NCBI GenBank assembly: GCA_937995875.1
Contig: CALKIW010000007.1
Coordinates: 35,865 to 99,864 of the forward strand
DNA from: an uncultured Bacteroidales bacterium
GTDB taxonomy: Bacteria > Bacteroidota > Bacteroidia > Bacteroidales > Bacteroidaceae
Reading direction: 5' to 3'
Length of the DNA: 64,000 nucleotides
The first letter of the stretch is position 1, and each line of letters opens with the position of its first letter. The notes below the pieces were generated by a model, which was given only the letters and a program-made list of their open reading frames with translations, was not told where the DNA came from and did not search any database. Below are positions 27,409-36,889 of the stretch, piece after piece. Made by a program: the position numbers and the translations under genes.

Positions 27409-28431
27409 TTATCTCTGAACTCGTCCGTTAGCATTTCCATTTGCCAAACTCTCCACCTCGTCTACACTGACAAGGTTGAAATCGCCGGGAATGGTATGCT
27501 TCAAAGCCGAAGCTGCCACTGCAAATTCGAGTGCTTCGCCCTGCGTTTTCTTCGTGAGCAGTCCATGGATAAGGCCACCCGAGAAAGAGTCGCCGCCGCC
27601 TACACGGTCAATAATCGGATTCACGTCGTAACGTTTGCTTTCATAGAAATCCTTGCCATCATAGATCAGCGCCTTCCATCCGTTATGCGTAGCAGAGAAA
27701 GACTCCCGCAACGTAGAAGCAATATACTTGAATCCAAATTCCTTCATCATGCCCTTGAAGATGTTGTAATACCCGCTTGCATCGGTCTTGCCACCTTCTA
27801 CATCTGCATCCGGCTTGAAGCCCAAGCAAAGATGGGCATCTTCTTCATTACCGATACACACATCTACATATTTCATCAGGGGGCGCATGATAGAGATTGC
27901 CTTCTCTGATGTCCATAATTTCTTGCGGAAATTCAAATCCACCGAAACCGTAACCCCATGCCGTTTGGCTGCTTCACAAGCCAGTTTGGTCAGTTCTGCA
28001 GCTTTGTCTGATATGGCGGGAGTAATGCCGCTCCAATGAAACCAACTGGCTCCCTCCATGATAGCGTCGAAGTCAAAGTCGGATGCGTCAGCTTCTGCAA
28101 TAGAGCTGTGTGCACGGTCATATACTACTTTTGAAGGGCGCATCGAAGCTCCGGTTTCTGCATAATAAAGTCCCACACGCTCTCCACCACGTGCAATAAA
28201 CTGCGTGTTTACGCCATAGCGACGCAGAGCGTTCACGGCAATCTGTCCGATTTCATGTTCCGGTAGTTTGCTCACAAAATATGCTTCATGACCATAGTTA
28301 GCCACGCTCACAGCAACGTTGGCTTCACCGCCTCCGGGAATGATGCGGAAATGATTTGCCTGAATAAAACGGTCGTTGCCTTCCGGAGACAAACGAAGCA
28401 TAATTTCACCTAATGTTACTATCTTAGCCAT
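27409..28431 (-). CDS. kdgK: 2-keto-3-deoxygluconate kinase (PfkB family)
   Basis: 340 residues. Phosphorylates 2-keto-3-deoxygluconate to KDPG with ATP. PfkB features: the N-terminal GEIMLRLSPEG and IPGGGEANVAVSVANYG substrate region, and the C-terminal signature DRVGGGDSFSGGLIHGL with the catalytic aspartate of GGGD. It is upstream of eda in one operon, divergent from the LacI regulator. It completes, with uxaA on the other side, the route from altronate to KDPG. KdgK is preferred over fructokinase because of this context. Confidence 0.93.
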   Translation of the reverse strand: MAKIVTLGEIMLRLSPEGNDRFIQANHFRIIPGGGEANVAVSVANYGHEAYFVSKLPEHEIGQIAVNALRRYGVNTQFIARGGERVGLYYAETGASMRPSKVVYDRAHSSIAEADASDFDFDAIMEGASWFHWSGITPAISDKAAELTKLACEAAKRHGVTVSVDLNFRKKLWTSEKAISIMRPLMKYVDVCIGNEEDAHLCLGFKPDADVEGGKTDASGYYNIFKGMMKEFGFKYIASTLRESFSATHNGWKALIYDGKDFYESKRYDVNPIIDRVGGGDSFSGGLIHGLLTKKTQGEALEFAVAASALKHTIPGDFNLVSVDEVESLANGNANGRVQR

Positions 28432-28491
28432 TTTTTTGATTTAATTTTAAATTGTTTGTTGTTTATAGATTAATTTTATTGTTTACACTGG

Positions 28492-28499
28492 CAAAAATA
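28492..28499 (-). promoter_or_regulatory. -7 box of the kdgK-eda promoter
   Basis: TATTTTTG on the minus strand, 60 bp upstream of the kdgK ATG, fits TAnnTTTG. No clear -33 box. It faces the divergent LacI-gene promoter; the roughly 70 bp between them is the natural place for an operator. Confidence 0.5.
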
Positions 28500-28570
28500 G
28501 AAAATATTTTTCAAATAACAGGTATAAAATCACGAAAACATACCTTTTTATTAAATATATGGTCATTCCG

Positions 28571-28602
28571 TCTGCCAAATTCAAGTTTTATTGTTATTTT
28601 TG
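28571..28602 (+). promoter_or_regulatory. Promoter of the LacI-family regulator gene
   Basis: TCTG (28571-28574), 20-bp spacer, TATTTTTG (28595-28602). The -7 box is exact and the -33 box matches 3 of 4. The ATG follows at 28624. Confidence 0.65.
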
Positions 28603-28623
28603 CAAAGTTATTATACATTAACA

Positions 28624-29688
28624 ATGGGAGACAAAATTAGAATCAAGGATATTGCTCAACGAGCCGGTGTCTCTGTCGGGACCGTAGATAGAGTGCTACA
28701 CAAACGTCCCAACGTATCGCCCAAAGCCAGAATGAAAGTAGAGAAAGCTTTGGAAGAAATGAACTATCAACCCAATATGTATGCCTCCGCCTTGGCATAC
28801 AACCGTTCATACATGTTCCAGGTCCTCATTCCTGCCCACGAACAAGTCACATATTGGGAAGAAATAGAAGAAGGTGTAAAAATGGCACAGGAGTCCATGC
28901 GCGATTTCCACATCATGACCAATTTCATCTATTATGAGCGTTTCGATGACGCTTCTTTCTCGGAGGCCTCACAAAATTGTCTGGAATCCCAGCCCGACGG
29001 CGTAGTCATCGTTCCGACAGATCTGGACAACACCCGCCAGCTTACAGACCAACTGCACGACCGGAACATTCCATTCGTCATGCTCGACTCCTATATGCCC
29101 GACTTGAAACCACTGACATTCTTTGGTCAGGATTCTTTCTCCAGCGGCTATTTCGCTGCCAGAATGTTAATGCTCATTGCCGGAAACGAGACCGAAATCC
29201 TGTTGATGAAACTCACTCAAGACGGGCGAGTGCTGAGCAAACAGCAGGATAACCGCGAGGTGGGCTTCCGACATTATATGCACGACCATTTCCCCCACAT
29301 CAAAATCCACGTATTGGAACTTCCCGTTGAGAAGTCAAGACAGTTGTACGACAAAATGCTTGAGGCCTTTTTCGTAGACCATCCCAACATCCACCATTGC
29401 ATCACATTGGGCTCCAAAGCCCATATTGTCGGCGACTTCCTGCTGAGAACCAATCGCAGAAACGTGCAGATCATGGGTTACGACATGGTTGGAAAAAACG
29501 CAGAATGTCTCAAACAGGGCAGCATTTCTTTCCTTATCGCCCAGCACGCCTACCAACAGGGCTATTGCTGCATAGACGCTCTCTTTAAAGCTATCGTGCT
29601 GAAAAAGGAAGTGCAACCCGTGAACTATATGCCCATAGAACTGCTCACTAAGGAGAACGTAGATTTCTACCGCCGTACACAATTATAG
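28624..29688 (+). CDS. LacI-family transcriptional regulator of hexuronate genes
   Basis: 354 residues. ATG at 28624 places the helix-turn-helix at the very start: IRIKDIAQRAGVSVGTVDRV (4-23), followed by the hinge helix region ALEEMNYQPNMYASALA. The rest is a periplasmic-binding-protein-like sensor domain (about 62-354), with VIVPTDLDNTRQLTDQLHD and FFGQDSFSSGYFAARML. The HTH reads GTVDRVLH in place of the common STVSRVLN, a variant seen in Bacteroidota regulators. It probably senses a sugar acid or keto-deoxy intermediate and controls kdgK-eda and uxaA. Operator not identified. Confidence 0.92.
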   Translation: MGDKIRIKDIAQRAGVSVGTVDRVLHKRPNVSPKARMKVEKALEEMNYQPNMYASALAYNRSYMFQVLIPAHEQVTYWEEIEEGVKMAQESMRDFHIMTNFIYYERFDDASFSEASQNCLESQPDGVVIVPTDLDNTRQLTDQLHDRNIPFVMLDSYMPDLKPLTFFGQDSFSSGYFAARMLMLIAGNETEILLMKLTQDGRVLSKQQDNREVGFRHYMHDHFPHIKIHVLELPVEKSRQLYDKMLEAFFVDHPNIHHCITLGSKAHIVGDFLLRTNRRNVQIMGYDMVGKNAECLKQGSISFLIAQHAYQQGYCCIDALFKAIVLKKEVQPVNYMPIELLTKENVDFYRRTQL

Positions 29689-29755
29689 CCATCATCATGG
29701 CACCGACTATATAGACAAACAATATTCATACAAAAACAAACAAAACTCGAAAACT

Positions 29756-31252
29756 ATGGACGAATCAAAAATGATTAAGATTAATCCCAGAGACAATGTA
29801 GTGGTGTGTCTGAAACCGTTGCCAAAGGGCGAAATCCTCGAAGTAGACGGCAAAAAAATCACCCTTTTGCAAGACACTCCGGCCGGGCACAAGGTGCTTC
29901 TAACCGACATCACGGCAGGGACAGACATTATTAAATATGGTTATCCTATCGGTCATGCCACAGAAGATTTAAAGACCGGACAATGGGTAAACGAGAACAA
30001 TCTCAAGACCAACCTCGCCGGCACACTTGAATACCAGTACAACCCTGTAAACCAAGACGTTGATATTCCTCTCGAAAACCTCACTTTCAAAGGCTACAAA
30101 CGTGCCAACGGAGAGGTAGGCGTGCGCAACGAGATATGGATTGTGCCCACCGTGGGCTGCGTAAACGGCATTGCCGACCGTCTGGTCAAGACCTTGACCA
30201 AAGAAACCAAGCTCGAAGGTATCGACGCCGTACACTCATGGAATCACAACTACGGTTGCTCTCAGCTCAGCGACGACCACGAGAATACCCGCAAAATCTT
30301 GCGCGACATCTGTCAGCACCCCAATGCCGGCGGTGTGCTTGTACTCTCGCTGGGGTGTGAAAACAATCAGCCCGACCAGTTTATGGAACTGCTGGGCAAC
30401 TACGACAAGAGCCGCATAAAGCTCCTCGTCACCCAAAAGGTGGTTGGCGACGAGATGGAAGAAGGCATGAAACTCTTGCGCGAAATATATCATGTGGCCA
30501 AGCAGGACAAGCGCGAAGACGTGCCTTTGAGCCAACTGCGTGTCGGACTCAAATGTGGTGGCAGCGACGGATTCAGCGGCATCACGGCCAATCCGTTGGT
30601 GGGTAGCTTCTCCGACTTCCTCGTTGCTCAGGGCGGAACAACCATCCTCACAGAAGTACCGGAAATGTTTGGCGCAGAAACCATCCTGATGAATCGTTGC
30701 AAAACACCTGCGCTGTTCAGCCAAACCGTTGAAATGATCAACGATTTTAAGGAGTATTTCCTGTCTCACGGCGAGCCCGTTGGCGAGAATCCGTCACCCG
30801 GCAACAAGGCCGGCGGCATCTCTACACTCGAAGACAAAGCACTGGGATGCACCCAGAAATGCGGCCATGCCCTCGTGAGTGGCGTACTGAAATATGGAGA
30901 GCGACTGAAAGAGAACGGTCTGAATCTGCTGTCCGCACCCGGCAACGATCTTGTCGCATCCACCGCTCTGGCAGCTGCCGGATGCCAGCTCGTGCTGTTC
31001 ACCACAGGTCGGGGAACTCCGTTCGGTACCTTCGTGCCAACCATGAAGATTTCCACCAACAACGACATATACGCCCGCAAAAGCAACTGGATGGACTTTA
31101 ATGCCGGCGAACTGCTCAAAGGCGTGTCCATGCAAGCGCTTACCCGAAAGTTCATCGACAAGATTATCGCCGTTGCCAGTGGTGAACAGACGCGCAACGA
31201 AGAAAACGAATATCGGGAGATTGCCATCTTCAAAAGCGGCGTAACACTTTAA
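29756..31252 (+). CDS. uxaA: Altronate dehydratase
   Basis: 498 residues, usual UxaA length. Dehydrates D-altronate to 2-keto-3-deoxygluconate in galacturonate catabolism. The N-terminal SAF domain (about 5-95, with DNVVVCLKPLPKGEIL) is followed by the catalytic domain containing GYKRANGEVGVRNEIWIVPT, HNYGCSQLSDDHENT, SLGCENNQP and GLKCGGSDGFSGITANP. Cysteines in the latter motifs probably bind the metal or cluster. The gene is 67 bp after the LacI regulator. The uronate isomerase and oxidoreductase that would feed it are not in this window. Confidence 0.95.
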   Translation: MDESKMIKINPRDNVVVCLKPLPKGEILEVDGKKITLLQDTPAGHKVLLTDITAGTDIIKYGYPIGHATEDLKTGQWVNENNLKTNLAGTLEYQYNPVNQDVDIPLENLTFKGYKRANGEVGVRNEIWIVPTVGCVNGIADRLVKTLTKETKLEGIDAVHSWNHNYGCSQLSDDHENTRKILRDICQHPNAGGVLVLSLGCENNQPDQFMELLGNYDKSRIKLLVTQKVVGDEMEEGMKLLREIYHVAKQDKREDVPLSQLRVGLKCGGSDGFSGITANPLVGSFSDFLVAQGGTTILTEVPEMFGAETILMNRCKTPALFSQTVEMINDFKEYFLSHGEPVGENPSPGNKAGGISTLEDKALGCTQKCGHALVSGVLKYGERLKENGLNLLSAPGNDLVASTALAAAGCQLVLFTTGRGTPFGTFVPTMKISTNNDIYARKSNWMDFNAGELLKGVSMQALTRKFIDKIIAVASGEQTRNEENEYREIAIFKSGVTL

Positions 31253-31445
31253 CAGGCACGCAGACTACGGTCTGACGATCATAACATCGGGGCTGCAAAT
31301 AAAGCCCCGCCAACCAGCAGGAGGGTGTGTCAGAACATTCCTACGGCCGCGCTTCATCGGCATTTGCATTGCCGTCACAGCCAGACCGGACAGGACTCAG
31401 GACTTGATACATTCTCCTGCTGGGCGCAAACAGAACATCCAACTT
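31253..31445 (+). other. Leader between uxaA and the antiporter gene, with GC-rich hairpin
   Basis: A CGGGGCT / AGCCCCG stem lies near 31291-31312, without a T-tract. It could tune expression between the two genes. No frame with recognisable residues; the antiporter frame is open upstream but its natural start is 31446. Confidence 0.4.
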
Positions 31446-32729
31446 ATGAGCATCAAGAACAAAGGGCTCATGGCCCTCTCACCCTTACTCGTTTTCATCG
31501 GACTGTATCTCGGACTGAGCATCATTGCCGGAGATTTCTACAAAGTGCCCATGACGGTCATTTTCATGGTCTCCAGCATCTATGCCATAGCCATCTCTGC
31601 CGGCAGACCGTTGAAAAAGCGCATAGACGTTTATACGCAAGGGGCAAGCTCAAGCAATCTGATACTCATGCTTTGGATATATGTGCTGGCCGGAGCGTTC
31701 GCCGCATCGGCCAAAGAGATGGGAGCCATTGATGCCACCGTAAATCTGGCATTAAGCATTCTGCCCGCCAACATGATCATGGCAGGCCTTTTTGTTGCCG
31801 CCTGTTTCATCTCCATATCCATCGGCACCAGTGTAGGAACAGTTGTAGCGCTGGTGCCCATTGGAGCAGGCATAGCGCAGGAAACCGGCAGCGGTCCGGC
31901 CCTGATGACCGCCGTCATCGTGGGCGGAGCTTATTTCGGCGACAACCTATCGTTTATCTCCGACACCACCGTAGTTGCCACCCAGACGCAAGGCTGCAAA
32001 ATGAGCGACAAATTTCGCGTCAATGTACGGATCATTGCGCCCGCAGCCATTCTTATGCTCATCATCTACACCGTCATGGGTAAAGGAATGCAGGCGCCAG
32101 CCCACATCCCCGATGTTGATTTTGTGAAGGTTATTCCCTATCTGGCCGTCCTCATCACCGCCATGTTCGGCATCAATGTCTTGGGCGTTCTGGTGATGGG
32201 CATTGTGTTGTGTGGCATCATCGGCATAGCAGGAAACAGCTACGACCTCTTCGCATGGCTCGAAGCAATGGGCAAAGGAGTTGCCGGCATGGGCGAACTC
32301 ATCATCATAGCCATGATGGCCGGAGGCATGTTGGAGATCATCAGGCGCAACGGCGGTATCAACTACATCATCAAGAATCTCACATCATGGGTGCATGGCA
32401 AACGCGGAGCGGAATTGTCCGTCGCAGCATTGGTCAGCCTCGTCAATGTCTGCACCGCCAACAACACGGTGGCCATACTCACGGTGGGCAACATTGCCAG
32501 GCAAATCAGCGAAAAATATGGTGTCGATAGCCGCAAGTGTGCCAGTATTCTGGACACTTTCTCGTGCATGGTACAGGGCTTGCTGCCCTACGGCGCGCAG
32601 ACGCTTCTCGCCGCCGGACTGGCTCATATCAATCCCATAGAAATCATACCCTATCTTTATTATCCAATGGCTATCGGCATCTCGGCCATTGTAGCCATAT
32701 TGATGCGTTACCCTAAAAAGTATTCATAA
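31446..32729 (+). CDS. NhaC-family antiporter or sugar-acid permease
   Basis: 427 residues, about 11-12 transmembrane helices. Features of the NhaC (Na+/H+ antiporter) superfamily: SISIGTSVGTVVALVPIGAG, GGAYFGDNLSFISDTTVVAT, and late AANNTVAIL-type residues (CTANNTVAILTVGN). ATG at 31446 is chosen; upstream residues are not family-like. Its place inside a hexuronate operon suggests import of an acid sugar with Na+ or H+, rather than housekeeping ion balance. This substrate is an inference. Confidence 0.85.
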   Translation: MSIKNKGLMALSPLLVFIGLYLGLSIIAGDFYKVPMTVIFMVSSIYAIAISAGRPLKKRIDVYTQGASSSNLILMLWIYVLAGAFAASAKEMGAIDATVNLALSILPANMIMAGLFVAACFISISIGTSVGTVVALVPIGAGIAQETGSGPALMTAVIVGGAYFGDNLSFISDTTVVATQTQGCKMSDKFRVNVRIIAPAAILMLIIYTVMGKGMQAPAHIPDVDFVKVIPYLAVLITAMFGINVLGVLVMGIVLCGIIGIAGNSYDLFAWLEAMGKGVAGMGELIIIAMMAGGMLEIIRRNGGINYIIKNLTSWVHGKRGAELSVAALVSLVNVCTANNTVAILTVGNIARQISEKYGVDSRKCASILDTFSCMVQGLLPYGAQTLLAAGLAHINPIEIIPYLYYPMAIGISAIVAILMRYPKKYS

Positions 32730-32731
32730 TC

Positions 32732-33523
32732 ATGGATGTCATAACGCGTAATTTCTTTCGGTTGCTCCGTTCGGGCGCGCTCAACGAATATGAGCCGCTG
32801 GAGCCGATGTCGGCCTTCAAATGGAACCGGCTCTATCAGATGGTGCACGCACAGCACGTGGAAGTCCCTACGCAAAAGGGGATCAGGCACCATCAGTACG
32901 ACGATATGATGAACATTCCCACACAGCTCATCACAGAGGTTGCCGATACGCCTGAGGCCCCATCCAACCCACAGCTGAGTAACCGCTGGCTCAACCATCG
33001 TCTCAGGAAAATAGAAGAAGCTGAGCGCCATGCCATCGACACAAACGTTGGCTCACTCGACGTGCTCAAAATCATTGTGCAAAACGTATCTACCATGCTC
33101 AATAAGGGCATGATGCTCAGCGGTCTCATCCAGCTCGGCAGCTATCTGCGCACCAAAGGCGACAAAGTAGACTTCGTGAAACTCGAAGCATGGCTCTCCA
33201 AACTCCACATCCGCCGTATGGCGCAGCTTCAAGGCTCGATGCTCATGGCCGTCTTCAACTTCGAACAAGACGAAATCCCGTTTGTCGAACGCGAGGAGCC
33301 TGCTGCCTACAACCTTGTGCTGCGCTCCGTGCTCCACACTGCTAACGACACCGCAGAGGACTGGCATTTCCGCCAAAGTCGCTCAGGCTTTGTTCGGAGC
33401 AACTCCGCCCTGACCCGACGCAATCTTCGTCGCAGTCTGAAATACTTTGTCTATGCACCCCTCGAAACCATCAGCAACTATTTCCACAACTTTGCACGTT
33501 CCCTGCAGGAGATAGAAGAATAG
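32732..33523 (+). CDS. Conserved-looking protein of unknown function, 263 residues
   Basis: Starts 2 bp after the antiporter stop, so translated with it. No signal peptide or membrane helix; helical and charged. The N-terminal stretch FFRLLRSGALNEYEPL followed by WNRLYQMVHAQHVEVP loosely recalls the opening of uncharacterised nucleotidyltransferase (NTP_transf_5-like) proteins, but no catalytic GSxxxxxxxDxD motif is present. Basic residues cluster near the C-terminus (TRRNLRRSLKYFVY). I do not recognise a family and give no function. Confidence 0.7.
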   Translation: MDVITRNFFRLLRSGALNEYEPLEPMSAFKWNRLYQMVHAQHVEVPTQKGIRHHQYDDMMNIPTQLITEVADTPEAPSNPQLSNRWLNHRLRKIEEAERHAIDTNVGSLDVLKIIVQNVSTMLNKGMMLSGLIQLGSYLRTKGDKVDFVKLEAWLSKLHIRRMAQLQGSMLMAVFNFEQDEIPFVEREEPAAYNLVLRSVLHTANDTAEDWHFRQSRSGFVRSNSALTRRNLRRSLKYFVYAPLETISNYFHNFARSLQEIEE

Positions 33524-33752
33524 GCTGCCACCTCCTCTTTTGAGTGATAAAGCCAGAAGCCTTATGCCAAAAATGTAGATTCCTGAAGGATTACTGTTGC
33601 TCTTAAAATCACGATTAAACGTAAATTCACTCATGTCCACAATGCGGACAATTTCTTTTTTGGATATTTCTTTTGAAATAAGGCGAAAAAAAATACGACC
33701 TTTGCTCCGAGCTTAATTGATGATATTTCACAATACGAAGTTAATTAATCTT

Positions 33753-33780
33753 GGGGAGACAGCGGTCTCCCTTTTATTTT
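33753..33780 (+). terminator. Intrinsic terminator
   Basis: Stem GGGAGAC (33754-33760) / GTCTCCC (33765-33771), tetraloop AGCG, tail TTTTATTTT. About 230 bp after the last gene of the hexuronate unit, so it may end a long 3' untranslated region or an independent small RNA. Confidence 0.7.
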
Positions 33781-34059
33781 TTGTATTGCTGATTGTGCTC
33801 TTTGGGGCTCAGTTGATATTTACTGGGGAGACAAAGGCTCAGTAGGCACTTCCTTTTTGGAAATACCGTACCTCCACACGATTGTGGCATCCATGTAACC
33901 GCAAACAGGATTGAAAACAGGAAGATATGATGTAGGAATAAAAGTTCATGCATGTAAACTCCTACTGCTCTCAGTCGCTTCCGACTCATTCTTCCCTCTT
34001 TCCTCTGCATTATTCACTCTAATTTATATTCTTCACTCCTCATTCTTCGTTCTTCACTT
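33781..34059. other. Spacer with a GAAGAATG-type tract
   Basis: No gene seen. At 34029-34060 the plus strand is an imperfect run of ATTCTTCACT/CATTCTTCG units (AGTGAAGAA on the minus strand). A related tract lies at 63321-63353, in both cases next to the right end of a dispersed element. Confidence 0.5.
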
Positions 34060-34420
34060 TATAAAATATTCTTACCGTTTTTCGGCCATTACTTTCGAGT
34101 CATCCAGCACAAAAAGGGCTATGTTTTTTCGTCAAAACCGAGCCGCAAATTTCGAAAAATCGCAAGGCTGCTGCGATTGAAGTCTTCTCACAGCATGATT
34201 AGGCCTTATCGGCTACGCGAAAAAGCCTCAATCATACTGCGGTTAGAGCTTTGTCATCATGCCGTTCGATACTCAATCGCAGGCGAAAAAATAGAAGAAT
34301 TCGGGGCGACATTTCAAAATCTCTGACGGTCAGGCATTTATAAACCGTCGCAATTTTCGCGTATTTCGAACGAAGGCAAACTTATTTTTAAATAAGCGAA
34401 TTTGAGAGGGCTGTTTGTTC
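34060..34420 (-). repeat. Dispersed 22-bp-iteron element, copy C (inverted)
   Basis: The only copy on the minus strand. Reading minus: left block CAAACAGCCCTCTCAAATTC from about 34420, then TCGAAATACGCGAAAATTG. TATCGAACGGC ends at 34261. Four 22-bp units: 34260-34239, 34238-34217, 34216-34195 and 34194-34173. The right block AACATAGCCCTTTTTGTGCT starts at 34125, 136 bp after the box. It lies between convergent genes. The bases 34421-34659 show no further feature. Confidence 0.82.
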
Positions 34421-34659
34421 AAATAATTGACAACTTCTATTTTTTCAAAATCTGCGTCCCGAATTAAGCAGGTTTCTTCAAAATACCCCCAAAGTGCGTA
34501 AACATACTGCCTCTACTCCGAAGCGGACACGCGCCTCCATTCGTCCCTACATTATGCTTGGCTATTACCTCCAAAAATGAATATATGGCCATTGATTGTA
34601 CCAATGGATAAGTTTTCAACAACAAAACTAATTTCCATACTTTTCTACTGCACCACACT

Positions 34660-36849
34660 TTACTTGCAAATAACACGCTGCCGAATATCTTCAGACGAAG
34701 CACCGATTTGCAGCAGGACGGGAGATGCAGGGCTTACAAATTGGTGTTTTGCCTCATCCCAGTGACCAAGTCGTTCGCCTTCGATATCAAGCTCCACTTC
34801 AACCGTCTTTCCTTGTGGTATCGAGACACGGGCAAAACCGCATAAACGCTTACCCGACTCATGGCTGGAGGCATCTGCATCAACCGCATAAGCCTGAACC
34901 ACTTCGTCACCATCGCAATTTCCGGTATTGGTAACCGGCACCGTGATACGATAGCCTGTCTTTACGGCACGAACATTCTTAATGGCCCCATAGCTGAACG
35001 TGGTATAGCTCAAACCGTGACCAAAGGGATAGAGCACGGGCTTACGAACATACCTATAAGTGCGCCCGTGACGAATGTCATAATCCATCATCGGAGGCAA
35101 ATCGGTGATGTCGCGCACCCATGTCTGCGTGAGTCTGCCGGCAGGATTTACTTTTCCAAAGATCACATCGGCCAAACCGTTGCCCTGTTCCTGCGAACAA
35201 TGAGTGATCTGCACAATGGCAGGCAGATGTTCTTGGCTCCAGTTGATGGTGTATGGAAAGCTGCTGACCAATACCAACACGGTATTGGGATTGGCGCGAT
35301 GAATCAATTTAAGCCAATCTTCATCTGGCAGTTGTAACGATTTACGGTCTACCGCCTCACGCCCGTCACTGGCTACAGGGCAGAATTTCCAATCAGTCCG
35401 TGTGCCAAAGGGATGGTTGCCCACACACACCAGCACTATGTCGGCCCATATGGCCAGTTGTTCGGCCCGTCCCATCTGGTTATCCGAAACATACTTCACT
35501 TCTACGTCCTGTCCCTCTACAGCACGGCGGACACCTTCCAAAATCGTAACCTCATAGGGCGGTTTACCACTGTACCAGTCTTGCACAATATTGTTGGCAT
35601 ACGGACCTATTACGGCAATACGTTTAATCTGACGAGTGTTTATGGGCAGCAAGGCACGAGTCGGATCGTTCTTGAGCAGCACAACCGACTGCGCCGTCAC
35701 TTCGCGCGCCAACCGACGTGCTTCGGGAGCATCAAAAGGAGCTTCTGTTGTGGTGTCACGCCCTATTTTCAGATAAGGATTCGGACTGTCAGCACCGTCC
35801 AACAGTCCCAACTTCAGTGCGACATACAGGTTGCCTCTGATAGCATTGTCTATGTCGGTCTCGCTGACCAACCCTTTTTCCAAAGCCTCACGCACATAAG
35901 ATTCATACTCGTCGAGAAACTGTCCGGTGGTGGCTTTAATCGTGGCAGCAGCACCCTCAGCCAGCGTCGGATAGGCATGATGGGCATTGACAAGCAGATT
36001 CAGCCCGCCGCCATCGGTACAGATAATGCCGTTCTGGCCCCACTGTTGTCTGGCTATCGAGTCGAGTGCCGGATGCACACACATGGTCACCCCGTTCCAC
36101 GCATTATACGAAGCCATGAAAGCTCTGCTGCCTCCCCGCGTGATACCACGATAGAATGGGTAGCTGTAGTATTCACGAAACAGTTGATTGTCAAAGTCGC
36201 TCGAAGTGGAATCGCGGCCGTCTTCGTTGCTGTTGGCCAGAAAATGCTTCATCAGCGCAGCAGCTTTCCAATAGTGCGGATCGTCGCCCTGAATTCCTCT
36301 GACCATCGCCTCGGTCATCATAGCCGTGAGAAACGGGTCTTCTCCAAAACTCTCCTCCGTGCGCCCCCATCGCGGATCGCGTGCCAAGTCGGCATTGGGA
36401 GCGCGCAAAACAAGGGCTTTTCGGGGGTCTGCAAGGGGAGACTGATAGTAATAGCGCATCTCGGTAGCCATCTGATTGCCGACACGGGTTATCAATTCAG
36501 GATTCCATGTAGCCCCAAGTCCATAGGCCTGCGGGAATATAGTGGTGGGAAACTCTATCTGTCCTCGACTGCCGTCAGCATTAGTGACGCGTTTGCCCCA
36601 TTGCCCCGGTCCGCCCAGTGCCAGTCCATGCAGCCCCTCTGCCTGACCGCAATCGGGTATTCCAAGTCGCGGCACTCCAAGATTTGTGGACAACAGGGAG
36701 ATCTTTTCGTCAATCGTGAGTTGTTGTAAAACCAGTTCCACACGACGAGCATCACTCAAACCACGATTGCGAAAGTCCGTCTTCTGAGCCTGTGTTGCCG
36801 GCACAAAACCGACAAGGAAGGCAACAAGTAGATTAAAAAGTCTTGTCAT
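34660..36849 (-). CDS. Glycoside hydrolase family 3, exported (beta-glucosidase/xylosidase type)
   Basis: 729 residues. Signal peptide to about residue 21 (ATQAQ). The N-terminal TIM-barrel domain has GLHGLALGGPG, APNADLARDPRWGRTEESFG, the KHF substrate-binding pair (Lys201-His202) and the nucleophile Asp279 in GIICTDGGG. The C-terminal alpha/beta sandwich includes VIGPYANNIVQDWYSGKPPYE and VCVGNHPFGTRTDWKFCP, followed by a fibronectin-III-like domain with FGHGLSYTTFSY. It releases terminal beta-linked sugars, probably in the periplasm. GDGGG around the nucleophile is closer to xylosidase-like than classic SDW members; exact substrate unknown. It starts 40 bp after pduO, so it may be read from the B12 operon. 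Confidence 0.92.
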   Translation of the reverse strand: MTRLFNLLVAFLVGFVPATQAQKTDFRNRGLSDARRVELVLQQLTIDEKISLLSTNLGVPRLGIPDCGQAEGLHGLALGGPGQWGKRVTNADGSRGQIEFPTTIFPQAYGLGATWNPELITRVGNQMATEMRYYYQSPLADPRKALVLRAPNADLARDPRWGRTEESFGEDPFLTAMMTEAMVRGIQGDDPHYWKAAALMKHFLANSNEDGRDSTSSDFDNQLFREYYSYPFYRGITRGGSRAFMASYNAWNGVTMCVHPALDSIARQQWGQNGIICTDGGGLNLLVNAHHAYPTLAEGAAATIKATTGQFLDEYESYVREALEKGLVSETDIDNAIRGNLYVALKLGLLDGADSPNPYLKIGRDTTTEAPFDAPEARRLAREVTAQSVVLLKNDPTRALLPINTRQIKRIAVIGPYANNIVQDWYSGKPPYEVTILEGVRRAVEGQDVEVKYVSDNQMGRAEQLAIWADIVLVCVGNHPFGTRTDWKFCPVASDGREAVDRKSLQLPDEDWLKLIHRANPNTVLVLVSSFPYTINWSQEHLPAIVQITHCSQEQGNGLADVIFGKVNPAGRLTQTWVRDITDLPPMMDYDIRHGRTYRYVRKPVLYPFGHGLSYTTFSYGAIKNVRAVKTGYRITVPVTNTGNCDGDEVVQAYAVDADASSHESGKRLCGFARVSIPQGKTVEVELDIEGERLGHWDEAKHQFVSPASPVLLQIGASSEDIRQRVICK

Positions 36850-36889
36850 AGCCTAAACATTGTATGTCTATTATTAAAGATAGATTGAA

